This document shows, in pieces, positions 36,691 to 46,560 of a stretch of DNA of 64,000 bases; positions within the stretch are counted from its first letter, which is position 1; each line of letters opens with the position of its first letter. This stretch comes from Gnetum montanum (taxonomy: Eukaryota > Streptophyta > Gnetopsida > Gnetales > Gnetaceae): contig MNCI01010510.1 in the NCBI GenBank assembly GCA_015680685.1, positions 128,186 to 192,185 of the forward strand, written 5' to 3'. A program made the position numbers and the translations under genes. The notes below the pieces were generated by a model. The model saw only the letters and a list, made by a program, of their open reading frames with translations, had not been told where the DNA came from and did not search any database.

Positions 36691-39078
36691 ATGGTTGTCA
36701 GGATCAACAGTGGGTTGAGGATTTACAGCCCTTACGGAATTGCGTTGCTACGGTTGAGTATGGAATTCCCCTTGCATTACTAGAGTGGGTGGTAATGGAG
36801 CTATTGGTGTGAGAGATGAGGATGGATTTGAAGGATGGTATGTTTGTGGGTTATCTTCCCTAGGAGAAGGAGTTCTATAATACTCATGAGCTTGGTAGTG
36901 ATGTTGTGGTGTAACGTGACTAACAGAGTTACATGGAGAGATTGGATGCTGCATGTAGTAGCCATATGGGTAAGGTTTCCAGTAGGGGTATTGTTGCCTT
37001 GGTGGTGGCATCCCCCATGACTGTGGGTATTGCCACTATTGATGTTACTCAACAGGTTGTGATGGAGTTTCACTTGGATAATATGTTGAAGGTTGGTGGA
37101 ACTGCCTTGGATTACCTTGGGGATAAGGTAACCGTCGGGGTGTTTCCCATTTATTTAGTCATGGGTTGAGTGCATACACCCCAGACTCTTGTAGATGTGA
37201 GATCACTAGGAAACATCTATTAGGATGGTCATATTGGCATATCTCACATCCACCATCATTGTCTGTGTCTAAATCAACAACCTCTTCGGTGATGGCCATT
37301 TTACCCTTACCCTTGTTATGTGCATTTTCCACTTCTTTCTTTTTCTTTTTGTCATAGTCACTATCTTGCTCCCTAGACTGCTCTACAATTTTAAGAACAG
37401 TTTCAAACCTACTATCCAAGGAGTCCCACATCTGGTCTACCTTTGCTGATACTTCTATTGTTAACTTTTGGAGAGGCAAAGTTTTCCTATTCACCATCTC
37501 TTTGAGTGGTGACTCTTCTTCCTCCTCACAAAATCTCATTCCCCTTTTTCAGAGGGAAGGATCTCGGTTGTATTCTTCTGCACTTTCTCTCTTTCATAGC
37601 TCACCTTCTTCTTTGGCTACTTGCTCTAGCAATCTATGAATTTGATGAGACCTAAGCTTCGATAACCTTCCTTGGGCATATGTCCCAAGGGTTCTTCTTG
37701 TTTCATTCCTAAGTCCATCCACGAGATGGCGTAGTTGATCTCGCTGCGAATAACCATGGCTAGGGCAATGATGTAACAGTTCGTAATAGTGGCCCATGGC
37801 AACATCCAAGGGTTCATGATTTTCTTGCTTTCCATTCTTGGATTTAATTTCATAGGTTAGACACTCGGGAGTATGTTTGGGACTTATCATTGAACAGTTC
37901 TAACATTGTACTCCACCTTCGAATGAATTTCGGTTCTAAGGACTGGTACCAACTTTTAGCTTCTTTCACTAGTATCCTTGGGAACAACTTCAATTTTTAC
38001 CATTCATTTTCTATGTTTTGCAAGGCACATGCATCATGGAATGCTTGTAAACAATTTTGAGGATCAGCATTGTATCCTCCTTCAAATTGTAGGATGTTAA
38101 CCTCTTGATCCTACTATTCTTTTGGTGCCTTGTTGGAACTCTTATGACCTCTGTTATATCTAGCATGCTTCTAGTTGCGAGTAGGGGTTCTTCGTGATCA
38201 TCTCATTCATAGCATCTATGGTGTCTACACAGTTCCCTACTCTTCCTTCTTCTATGCCTTGATTCCTTAGAGTGCCCTCGTCCTCGTTCTTGGCTGTCTC
38301 GTTGATGTTTTTCACTTTGTTTTTCCTTATCCTCACAATTGGTTTCCCTATGACTACATCCGGACACTGAAGGAGAGGATGAAGGTGACGATGAAGGTGA
38401 AGAAGAAGGAGAACCATCGCCATGACGATGTTTTCTACCTTCTCTTTGATGGTCTCGGCCATGATCATGATCATGATCAAAACATCTATCCTTATCATGT
38501 GTTTGTGTTCCTTTGTTGAACACTTCATGTTCATGGGTATCAGAACCAGGGTTGTGAACAGTGGAGTGGAGGTTCTGATACATTACCTCTTGACCATTGT
38601 CAGGAGGAGGAACATCATTTCGTGGGGAACCTGTTGAAGCAAGTTTATCATCCTCAAGTTCGCTTAAAATGTGCAGAGCGTCATGGGGCCATTTACTCTT
38701 CAAGGATGTGTGGTATCTCTCCTGTTGCAAGTCCCTTTGACATTGCACTTATGTGGTATGATAGTCCCTTGTGTCATGATTGGATGCAACATATTCTATG
38801 TATAAAAGTGGCATGCCTATTCGTGAGAGAGCACGAAGGAGCATGTTGGGGACTGATCGGTCTAGAGGCAACACTATGTTACCTTCCAAGTCTCTCCAAC
38901 ACAGTTGTTCATCTTGGTGGAGAATAAAGGTGAAGTCGGGTACATACTCATCAGGATGAATATATACCACACGAAACTGTTGAGGAATTGGCGAATTCTA
39001 GTTATGTGTATTATGTCTTCGACTATCTCTTATGTTAGTGCTAGGCAATGAAGTGCTCTTATGCAAAGAAGAAGACAT
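36691..39078 (-). pseudogene. A3 gag (best-preserved copy, decayed)
   Basis: The start at 39078 reads MSSSLHKSTSLPSTN. N-terminal text at 38749-38970 reads DEYVPDFTFILHQDEQLCW. In the same frame, 38203-38748 holds a low-complexity segment: DRCFDHDHDHGRDHQREG, GDGSPSSSPSSSPSSSP, then RGRGHSKESRHRRRKSREL, which resembles RS-type domains. The gag core at 37594-37890 reads EPLDVAMGHYYELLHHCPSH and RTLGTYAQGRLSKLRSH. The C-terminal part at 37159-37539 ends CEICQYDHPNR, then a Pro/Tyr/His-rich tail (36748-37011). A few stops and shifts remain. Confidence 0.85.
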
Positions 39079-39200
39079 CTTGTCTTGTTTGGTGTGTGAT
39101 GTACCATTTTCTTATCTTCCTTTGATTAATCCCAAGGATTCGTTCTAACGTTCCAACGATATGAATGATTTCCTATGTTCTACGCAATGCACAAACAACT

Positions 39201-39222
39201 AAGTCCCAGATAACGATGCCAA
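39201..39222 (-). promoter_or_regulatory. A3 primer binding site, tRNA-Asp type
   Basis: The minus strand reads TTGGCATCGTTATCTGGGAC next to the 5' LTR; it retains the CGTT core of the tRNA-Asp complement. Confidence 0.8.
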
Positions 39223-39997
39223 TGATGAGTGGCAAGGTACCCCTACACTCAACTATACGAATACGAGCATTTCACATGCGATTTGGTCGAACTCCAAGGA
39301 CTAAGTGCTTATGCGCCTTAATGGAACACTCAGGGTTAATCAATCGTTGTCTTCCCAAACTTACTTGTATTGTCACAGTTGTATGGTTAAGTAAGCTTGA
39401 GGTATATGATTTTTATCACTTTTTGTCTTTTTATGTCTTCTGCTAATAAAGGAAAGAGAGAGAGAATTAAGTGACTAACTTACATTAACTATTCATTAAC
39501 TAAGTTTCAAATGTTCCTAACACTAGTACCCATTCCCACTTGCCATACACATCCTAAACCAGTGCAATGCTGCTGGGATTACCAAATACTAATCGTTAGT
39601 GGGTTACCAAGCACTACACGCATGCTCGAAGCAGTCGTACTGAGTGTATTTAACTAAGGGGGTTGAAAGTTGAGAAAGATATTAATTAACTAGAAAAGCA
39701 TTAAACAATCATTAATTACTAATTAGCTTAATCTGTATGCTGCAAGGTTTACCATAAAGTTCGTCTTTATTGTCGTATACAAAATTGTGCTCAGGTATAA
39801 ATTGATCGAATAAAGATCTATTCACTCTATGACTCCTACTGTGGGCACATAGAAATAATTTTAACGCTGGAATAACAAAACTGCAAGAATTTGGCAAAGG
39901 GTCTAAGTCTCACTCAAACAAAGGGCATTGCCTCTTATTTATAGAAGATGAGGGAGGACACGATATCACATGGCAAATGTGATATTGCCGCTCATCA
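39223..39997 (-). repeat. A3 5' LTR
   Basis: The LTR is 775 bp, TGATGAGTGGCAAGG to CTCATCA. The antisense TATA box is near 39934-39942, and the U3 (39955-39990) is very short with CGATATCAC and GATATTGC words. Right target copy ACAGT follows. Confidence 0.9.
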
Positions 39998-40261
39998 ACA
40001 GTATATGTTTGTATAATAATTATTTTTTTGTTAAGCTCATTTTCTTGTTAGGGAAGAGTTTGCTAATCATACTCAAGGATCGTTATATTTCTCTATAATT
40101 CTTTTAATATATCTTATGGTTATGTGGCTTGGGATGTACTTAGCATCAAGCTTGTGATTACTCTGAATTTTCTTTGCTTATTTTAAATATTTTTTTGGGG
40201 TTCGACACCCTTCCTTCCTCCTCCACAAATATATATATATATATATATATAGAGTTAGCTA
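39998..40261. other. Non-coding AT-rich stretch right of A3
   Basis: No gene. It contains an AT microsatellite near 40229-40250. A fragment at about 40088-40145 (TATAATTCTTTTAA, GGGATGTACT) recurs at about 40505-40560. Confidence 0.5.
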
Positions 40262-40425
40262 GTGATAAGTGCGGGGTGTTGGAACCCAAAACAAGTGAGA
40301 CACAAGTACACTCCAAGATATATAGTCCAATTAAAACTATATATAACTTAAGATTGCCCACCAGAATCAAGCCCATGACTTAGAGATTCCAAATCAAGTG
40401 TTTTACCACTAGTTTAACAATTCAT
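40262..40425 (-). repeat. SINE-like copy, tRNA-derived head
   Basis: The reverse complement reads CTAGTGGTAAAACACTTGAT, resembling a pol III A box, then CATGGGCTTGATTCTGG, resembling a B box, then a body with TATATCTTGGAGTGTAC and GGGTTCCAACACC. Two further copies lie at 40727-40800 and 40800-40975. Confidence 0.6.
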
Positions 40426-40726
40426 TGTTAGCTTAGTGAGAAGTGAATCAAGTGGTGAGCTTATTATCTTATTAGGCATCATAATTGAGACATCATTATA
40501 TTTTTTTATAATTCTTTTAAAGAACCATGTTGGCTATATGTTTTGGGATGTACTCATAGTCATTCCTTTAGTTCCAATATTCTTCCCTCTCCTAAGAGAA
40601 GAGAAAAAAGAAAAGATAGTTTTGACATTTCTTATGATTTATTTTTTATGAATACTAGAAAACAAACCTTCTCTAAGTTGTGATTTATTTTTTATGAGTA
40701 CTAGATAATAAACCTCCTCTAAGTTG

Positions 40727-40975
40727 TGTAAGCCTAGTGGTAAGACTCTTGAATTGGAAGCTCCAAGTTATGGGTTCAATTTTGATGGGTAATGCTAAGT
40801 TATAAAGCTAATTTGGGGGTGTTGGAACTTGAAATAAGTGAAATGTAGATATACTCCAAGATATATAGTTCAATTAGAACTCTATATAACTTAGTATTGA
40901 CCACCAGAATTGAACCCTTGACCTAGAGCTTCCAAATCAAGACACCTCATTATTATAAAGCTAATTTGACAATGT
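40727..40975. repeat. Two SINE-like copies in opposite orientation
   Basis: The plus-strand head at 40729-40800 reads AAGCCTAGTGGTAAGACTC, then TATGGGTTCAATTTTGATGG (A- and B-box-like). Directly after it, 40800-40975 is a minus-strand copy whose reverse complement reads CTTGATTTGGAAGCTC, then AAGGGTTCAATTCTGGTGG, then AGTTATATAGAGTTC. The pair forms an inverted arrangement. Confidence 0.6.
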
Positions 40976-41315
40976 CTTGGGGTAAATATTGTAAAAAAAA
41001 AATAATTTCTTGAAACTCTTGCAATTATTGTCATTAATTCTAGTTTGTGGTATTAGAAATAGAAATCACAAGTTTTTCCTTGAGAAAAAAGATTTGATAT
41101 ATGTGATTCTTATAAATATTTGGGAGTTGAATTTGCTAGTAATTATAATTGGAATACCCTTATTGCTCAAATTTTTTTAAGTGGCATGCAAGCTCTACTT
41201 GCTCTAAAAAATAATTATAGCAAGAAACAAATTTTAGCATGGGAGATTAAAAGAAAACTTTTTCTTTCTTTGGCCGGGAGGCCATTACCAGTCATAATTC
41301 GATATTGTTAATTTT
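40976..41315. other. Non-coding AT-rich stretch
   Basis: No recognisable gene. A 63-codon ORF at 41120-41311 has no family features. Confidence 0.45.
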
Positions 41316-41607
41316 GTCTATAAGGCTGACTAACGTTGACTTTCTGACAGAGCATTTCTGTCCATAAGGCTGACTAACGTTGACTTTCTGACTAGCCATT
41401 TTTGTTTATAAGGCTTACTAACATTGACTTTCTGACAGGCCATTTCGGTAATGCCAACTTAACTTTGACAGGCCATTTTGGTAACGCCAACTTAACTTTG
41501 TGTCGTGAAAGGTCCATTGTAAAACAGAAATACGTTTAGAAAGGTTGGTTAGAAATGTTGTGTCCTCGTTCGAAAGGTTGTGTCCTCGTTCGAAAGGTTG
41601 TGTCCTT
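41316..41607. repeat. Three short tandem repeat groups
   Basis: Three copies of a roughly 44-bp unit containing TAAGGCTGACTAACGTTGAC (starting near 41316, 41360 and 41404) are followed by two copies of a roughly 36-bp unit containing ACAGGCCATTT and GCCAACTTAACTTT (about 41435-41503). After a gap there are three copies of a 19-bp unit with GTTGTGTCCTCGTTCGAAAG (about 41557-41607). Confidence 0.8.
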
Positions 41608-41666
41608 AAAAACCATAAATACGTCTAATTAGATGAATAGTTTGCATTGGATTGTCGGATTGGGAG

Positions 41667-42493
41667 TGAAGCACAGTAAATCGGCAATGGGTACAAAATT
41701 GAACTTTTTCTTTATTTTGTGCAGTAGAAACTTGCTCACTTTAATATTTCATGGAATTCGGTTCCCAAATAATTTATAACAGCATGGCAGGGCTTGATCC
41801 AAATACGTGGCTTGATCCAAATACGTTATTCAGAAGAAAAAGATTGTAGGTTCATTTCAACATCTGTACTAAAATTTACCATATCAGTATAACAAAATCA
41901 CAAAATTTATGACAACGCGGCAGGGCTTGATCCAAATACGTTATTCAGAAAAAAAGAGTGCAGAATACGTAGAAATGCGGAATAATTAAAGAAACGTGTG
42001 TATCTCAATGCATGCACAGGAAGCATCCAAGGTTTTCGTTGCCTGGCACAGAAATGAAACACTTACGTTTCCACTGCTGCAATTTGGGAGCAAAATTTGC
42101 ACTACCCACACTTAACATTCATGCAAAAACCAATGCTAAGTTTATGAAAAATTAAACAAAATAAAAACCCCACACACAGTGTCTGCTACAAGTCTGGTAC
42201 AAAAGGATGTCGAAAATTTAGAGTGGCAGGAAGTATACATGCAGGTGTAGGTAAATATTTTTTTGTCGTATCCCAATGCACAATATACGCGCTGCAGCGG
42301 TTTGAATATGCAATTTGCACAATATTAAAACCCACCACGGCAGCATACAAAAGTCCGAAGAAGAACAGAGGCCTGAACAAGCAATAGTCACACAGTAAAA
42401 CTTCCAAGTTCAAGCATGGGCATGGGCAGAGCCGCGGCTTTCAGACACTGGCTGTGGCACAGAAACTAGTCGTCCTGAAGCACAGTAAATCGG
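41667..42493. repeat. Region bounded by 18-bp direct repeats
   Basis: TGAAGCACAGTAAATCGG occurs at 41667-41684 and again at 42476-42493. Between them lies non-coding sequence with an internal repeat of GGGCTTGATCCAAATACG (near 41790 and 41925). It could be an insertion with long target copies or a local duplication. No A-tail was seen. Confidence 0.4.
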
Positions 42494-42517
42494 ATGAAGA
42501 AAAATCCTTGGAGACAC

Positions 42518-42906
42518 TTAAAAAATGTCACCTGCCACCAGGAAGTAGAAAATTGATAAGAGGGAGAGTTTGAGGAACTTACTGAAGAGAAGGAACAGAA
42601 GCATTGGACAATTCATCCATGGCAATGCAAGGAAGAATCCCTCCCCTGCAGCCCAACCCACCTTCACAGCTCCGCGAAGATCCACTCTGCCACTCCAACC
42701 ACCAAGAACCGCCACCCCGCCACAACACAGGTCCACCCTGCAACAACGCAGAGCTGCCAAGCCACTGTTGCCAAACAGATACAGCTGCAGCCGCAGCAAA
42801 GAAAACCACGGAAAGCTGCCATCGCAAGTCACCAAACGCAGAGGGAGGCGGTGGAGTGGCCAGTAACTACAACGTGGTGAAGCGCAAAGCACAAAATCAC
42901 CGTTGA
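42518..42906. other. GC-rich patch, possible decayed exon of unknown gene
   Basis: Clearly richer in G+C than its surroundings, with overlapping ORFs on both strands (98-124 codons). The minus-strand versions are Trp/Cys/Leu-rich and the plus-strand ones Pro/Arg/Gln-rich. None shows a domain I recognise. It may be old host-gene sequence, perhaps part of the same locus as the LysM exon to its right. Confidence 0.35.
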
Positions 42907-43389
42907 AAAGTTCATTGACCAGGGTCTTTGCCTTGTGGCTTACATTGGTTTACATTTTTAAGGCTACCTTTCACATTATCAAATACTGTTATTTTTACTT
43001 TTAATTATGAGGAAAATTGAACCAATTTTATGTTTGGTTATTTAGCTGGGAAACATATTGGTTAACAGATGTAGTGCAGAACTTCCACAAGCTAACAATA
43101 ATACATTCCTTATTTCACGTGTTAGCCATAAATGTGCTTTATATATGAATCTTATGTTTGATTCAATATCATTTACTAAATCAAAAGAAAACATAGATGC
43201 ATAAGATAAACTTTGTTACGCAAAACATGAATATCTATATAGGAGATATAGGGATTCATTAGTTAATAAATAAGTTTAACAAAATGTGTGACCAGGGAAA
43301 AACGTTAGATGATTTGAAATGTTATTGTACTGCGCAATGGCTTGATAAGTGATCTGATTTCCGTAATAATACATGGATATGATTGAAAG
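42907..43389. other. Non-coding stretch downstream of the LysM exon
   Basis: AT-rich; no further LysM-type sequence is visible on the minus strand, so no second exon can be placed here. Confidence 0.5.
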
Positions 43390-43788
43390 TTATTCATCAG
43401 GCTGCACTGTGTACTGAATGCCCGGCACTAGGCTGAACCCCTGCAGCGAGCATGAACAAGTGACTGGAACCTTAACCACGGAACCTTGCGAAACTCTAGC
43501 GCTAAAGGTCATGTTCAGAGGCCAGTTATTGGCGCTGAGAATGTCCAAGACGTCTGTGAGCCCGAACAGCCCTGCGATCTTGGCTATGCTCAGCACGTGA
43601 TCGTATTTCTCGATCTGCAACATCACCATGGATCGGCACGATTTTCCCTTCATCGCCGCGCTGCACTCAAACCCTAGCTTCTGCCCTTGCGCCGGCACGA
43701 AACGGAACGCAAATGAAAAAATGACAACCGCCGGAGCTGATGCCACCACGTTTACAACCATTTTTACTTCCGTTTCGGCCGAGTGCAC
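43390..43788 (-). pseudogene. LysM-domain protein (LYM/CEBiP-like), first exon or truncated gene
   Basis: Proteins of this group bind chitin or peptidoglycan fragments at the cell surface and act in immunity or symbiosis. The frame is open for 132 codons. A start at the second Met (43761) gives a better signal peptide: MVVNVVASAPAVVIFSFAF, ending near VPAQG. The ectodomain start follows: FECSAAMKGKSCRSMV, then IAKIAGLFGLTDVLDILSAN, NWPLNM, VKVPVTCSCSLQG and YTVQPDE. The FxC...C and CSC cysteines and the LxANN-type motif (here LSANN) match the first LysM repeat region of LYM proteins. It stops after one LysM unit; the usual second and third units and the GPI tail are not seen. It may be exon 1 with distant exons, or a gene fragment. 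Confidence 0.72.
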
Positions 43789-43959
43789 GAAAGCTTGTGT
43801 TAAGAAGGTGCGACATTCACGATGGAGTGCAGTTTTCCAGATTCAAACCTGTGTTTGACCAAGAGTCACCAGTGGCGCAGCATGAGCAGAAGAATTTTGG
43901 TCGTTGCGTGTGTTGGTCTTCATCTCATCTCCCGCCATGTAATCAACACCATCTTTAAC
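43789..43959. other. Upstream flank of the LysM exon
   Basis: Non-coding with respect to any family I know; presumably the 5' flank or promoter of the minus-strand LysM exon. No clear TATA box was assigned. Confidence 0.4.
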
Positions 43960-44134
43960 AATAAGGCTTATTATGTACATGGTGTCGTAGCAATAGTGCG
44001 TTTGAGATGGCTTAACTTTATACTGACAATGGAAAGCACATATCACATGTCATAGGTTTGATTCTACTATGTTGTAGCATTGAGTTATAAGCTTTTATAA
44101 ATCTTGGGGTGTACCTATGTTTTAATTATTTGGG
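43960..44134 (+). repeat. SINE-like copy at the helicase boundary
   Basis: It contains CATAGGTTTGATTCTACTATG (B-box-like), then GAGTTATAAGC and AATCTTGGGGTGTACCTATG, matching the body of the copies at 40262-40975 in the same order. It lies where the helicase remnant loses its N-terminal half. Confidence 0.5.
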
Positions 44135-45103
44135 GAAATATTTCTAGATAATCGTTTAGATAACTTTGGTGGTAGATCTATGATACTCATTGGAGATCTT
44201 GCACAGCTTCCACCTGTTAAAGATGTTATACCGTACAAATCATCTCAGATGTATGTAAAGAATTTGTGGTTGGCATTCAATAAATTTGTAACCTTTGATG
44301 TTGTGTATTGACAAAGGGGTGATGATTCGCAACAACAAAGATTTAGAGAAGTTTTGGTGAATATACGAGAAGGAAAGATGACTGATGAGGATTATGACTT
44401 TTTAAGCTTGAGAATGCAACTTCCATCAACATCGGATGGGCGAGATGGATTTGAAGATTTTGTGCATTTGTTTGATACAAAGGATAAAGTGCATATGCAT
44501 AATGAAAAAATATTGCTCAAAATGTAGAAGCCAGTTGCACAGTGCATAGTAAATAGAAAGACAAATGGTGTGAAATTTTTAGATGATTCAAAAGGAGAAT
44601 TGGACTGAGTAGTATTCATTTGTGAGGATGCAAGGGTTATGCTCACTGTTAATCTATGGCCAGAAGTAGGATTGGTTAATGGTGCATTGGGAGTTACTAA
44701 GAAAATAATATATAGTCCACACTGTCAACCTCCACAGTTGCCATCGTATGTCATCATTGAGTTTGACTCCTATATTGGAGTACCGTATGATAATGAACAT
44801 CCTCGACAAGTACCCATTCCACCAATCATACGTGGAGGAGGATCTCGCCAACTACCACTTAGATTAGCATGGGCTTTAATGATACATAAGTCATAGGGAA
44901 TGATATTAGAGAAAGCGTGTATAGATGTTGGTAGCAAAGAAACAACATGTCTTACATTTGTGGCACTATCTCGAGTGAGAAGTATTGATAGTTTGAAGAT
45001 ATTCCCTCCGATCTCCAAAGAAAGATATATCAAGATATTTAAAGCTTCGCACCTTCAAAGTAGATTGGATGAAGAGCAATACATTAAATCTAATGAAGAA
45101 TGA
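44135..45103 (+). pseudogene. PIF1-type DNA helicase, C-terminal half (Helitron-like or host), dead
   Basis: PIF1-family helicases unwind DNA; in plants most copies belong to Helitron transposons. One frame runs through the whole segment. It reads FGGRSMILIGDLAQLPPV (helicase motif with GD and QLPP), then ARVMLTVNLWPEVGLVNGAL, then PLRLAWALMIHKS and FVALSRVRSIDSL near the end. Four in-frame stops (44309, 44525, 44606, 44894) fall where Arg or Gln codons are expected in at least two cases (VY-stop-QRG and HKS-stop-GM), consistent with CGA or CAG decay to TGA or TAG. The Walker A part is missing. I cannot identify Helitron termini. Confidence 0.83.
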
Positions 45104-45441
45104 TCTCATGTTTATAATCATTCAATAAAGCATTCCATGGTCTTATAATATTTTTATCTGTTATGTTTAAATCATCGCTGCAACAGATGACTGACGATCG
45201 CTAGCTTAGTTATATATTAATAATATATATCTATAAATTGGCCGAGAGAATCTTATTAGTTTACAAGTAAAAAGTTATTTGAGTAAAAATTTTCATGACT
45301 TCTGGACAAAGAACAAGATTTAAAAACCCAAATTTTCATGCCTTCTAGACGAAGAACAAGAGTTCTATACCTTATTTTTTCTAAGGATGGGTTTTCTAAA
45401 AAAAAATTTCCATCAATTAGTGTATGCTCTCACTCTCGGTC
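45104..45441. other. Non-coding stretch with a 43-bp tandem duplication
   Basis: AT-rich. The words AAATTTTCATG and GACAAAGAACAAGA at 45287-45320 are repeated at 45330-45363 with a few changes. There is no gene. Confidence 0.6.
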
Positions 45442-45469
45442 GAATTTCTCTAAGATCTTAGAGAAATTC
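45442..45469. repeat. Perfect 28-bp palindrome at the A4 breakpoint
   Basis: GAATTTCTCTAAGA followed exactly by its reverse complement TCTTAGAGAAATTC. The right arm is A4 RT sequence (compare GATCTTAGAAAAATTCTC near 12616). The left arm is its inverted copy. Confidence 0.9.
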
Positions 45470-46560
45470 TCTATGAATTGCTACTACTAGCTAGTATGTT
45501 AAGGAATGACCAAATATCTTTAATGATCTCTAGTTGGTATGTTATTCCTTGGATGACCCTTATCTTTTCTAGGTCTACCTCAATCCCTTTTTGTAAAATT
45601 CGATGCCCTAGCACAATGCCTTGTTGGACCATGAGATGGTTCTTTTGCCAATTGAGTCATAAATTCTTTTTTACACATCTCTTTAATACTTGCTCAAGGT
45701 GGTCTAAGGCTTACTCAAATTTAGCTCCATAGATGGAAAAGTCATCCATGAAAACATCCACACCACTACTGATTTACTATTGGAAGATACTAAGATCCAA
45801 ATGTTGAAATGTTGCAAAGGCATTACACAGACTGAATAACATCTTACAATATGCAAAAGTTCCTTAGGAACTCATGAATGTTGTCTTAACCTAATCTTCT
45901 AGAGAAATTTTGATTTTGTTATAGCCACTATAACCATCCAAGAAGCTATAATAACAATGCCTAGATATGGTGTCCAATACTTGATTCAAAAATGATAATG
46001 AAAAATGATTTTTAAATGTTGCCATATTCAATAGCCTAAAATCAATGCAAACCCATCATTTGTTACCCTTCTTTGGCACAATCATGAGTGAGCTAACCCA
46101 CTTACTATTCACGATGGGATAGATGAACCCCACCTTGAGGAGTTGTTCAATTTTCTCTTTGATGATTTGTTTCAATTTGGGGTTTAGCTGCCTCTATGGC
46201 TACCTTCTAGGCTTCATGGCTGAGTTAGTGTAAATGTGATGCTAGCATATCCTTAGGTCGATTTCTATTAGCTTAAAATATAACCAAGAAAAGGTTGTTG
46301 GCCATTTGTTAACTAACTTCAACAACTTTTCTTTTTGTTCAGGAGTAAGTTTGGTATTAATTATGACTAGTTTACCATTGTTTAAAAATGCATATTCCAG
46401 ACCAACCAGTAAAGCTTTTAGCTCTAAGGGCTCCTACTTGAAGTTATTAAGGATTTCCAACTCTCCCTAATAGGTATCATCATCTTCGTCAAAGAGTTAG
46501 GAATGAACTTGTTCAATCTTGTTAATGCTTTCAACATAAGCACATGTTAGGCTCTCAGTT
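45442..46560 (-). pseudogene. A4 reverse transcriptase fragment
   Basis: In sense order it holds the lead-in, the NPKLKQI-type start near 46170 and the CIDFRLLN region near 46040. The catalytic box near 45738-45752 reads FMDDF, and the connection part ends with the WxFRRF-type region near 45470. Many stops. RNase H is absent because the element is cut at 45442. Confidence 0.78.

Larger units (their letters stand above)
30120..39997 (-). mobile_element. A3: most complete Athila-like Ty3/gypsy retrotransposon
   Basis: The element is 9.88 kb on the minus strand. LTRs at 30120-30924 and 39223-39997 enclose PBS, gag, protease, RT, RNase H, integrase, a long 3' region and the polypurine-like site. 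Target copies are ATAGT (30115-30119) and ACAGT (39998-40002), four of five. The longest readable frames of the family are here, so it is probably among the younger copies, yet stops remain. The left LTR carries a chimeric patch and an N at 30419 (see that entry). Its neighbours are unrelated AT-rich DNA, so it is not nested in a visible element. Confidence 0.9.

Noticed and set aside
40229-40250. AT repeat as a regulatory element
   Set aside because: Simple microsatellite in non-coding DNA; similar runs occur near 23872 and 27045.
40729-40800. A functional tRNA gene
   Set aside because: A- and B-box-like words are present, but no cloverleaf pairing is apparent and the sequence continues into a SINE-type body.
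42570-42866. 98-codon Pro/Arg-rich plus-strand ORF as a gene
   Set aside because: Overlaps longer ORFs on the other strand, has no recognised domain, and its openness is explained by local GC content.
45175-45210. Helitron 3' end (hairpin plus CTAG) after the helicase remnant
   Set aside because: A short CGATCG palindrome before CTAG is present, but one such match is expected by chance and no 5' end was found.
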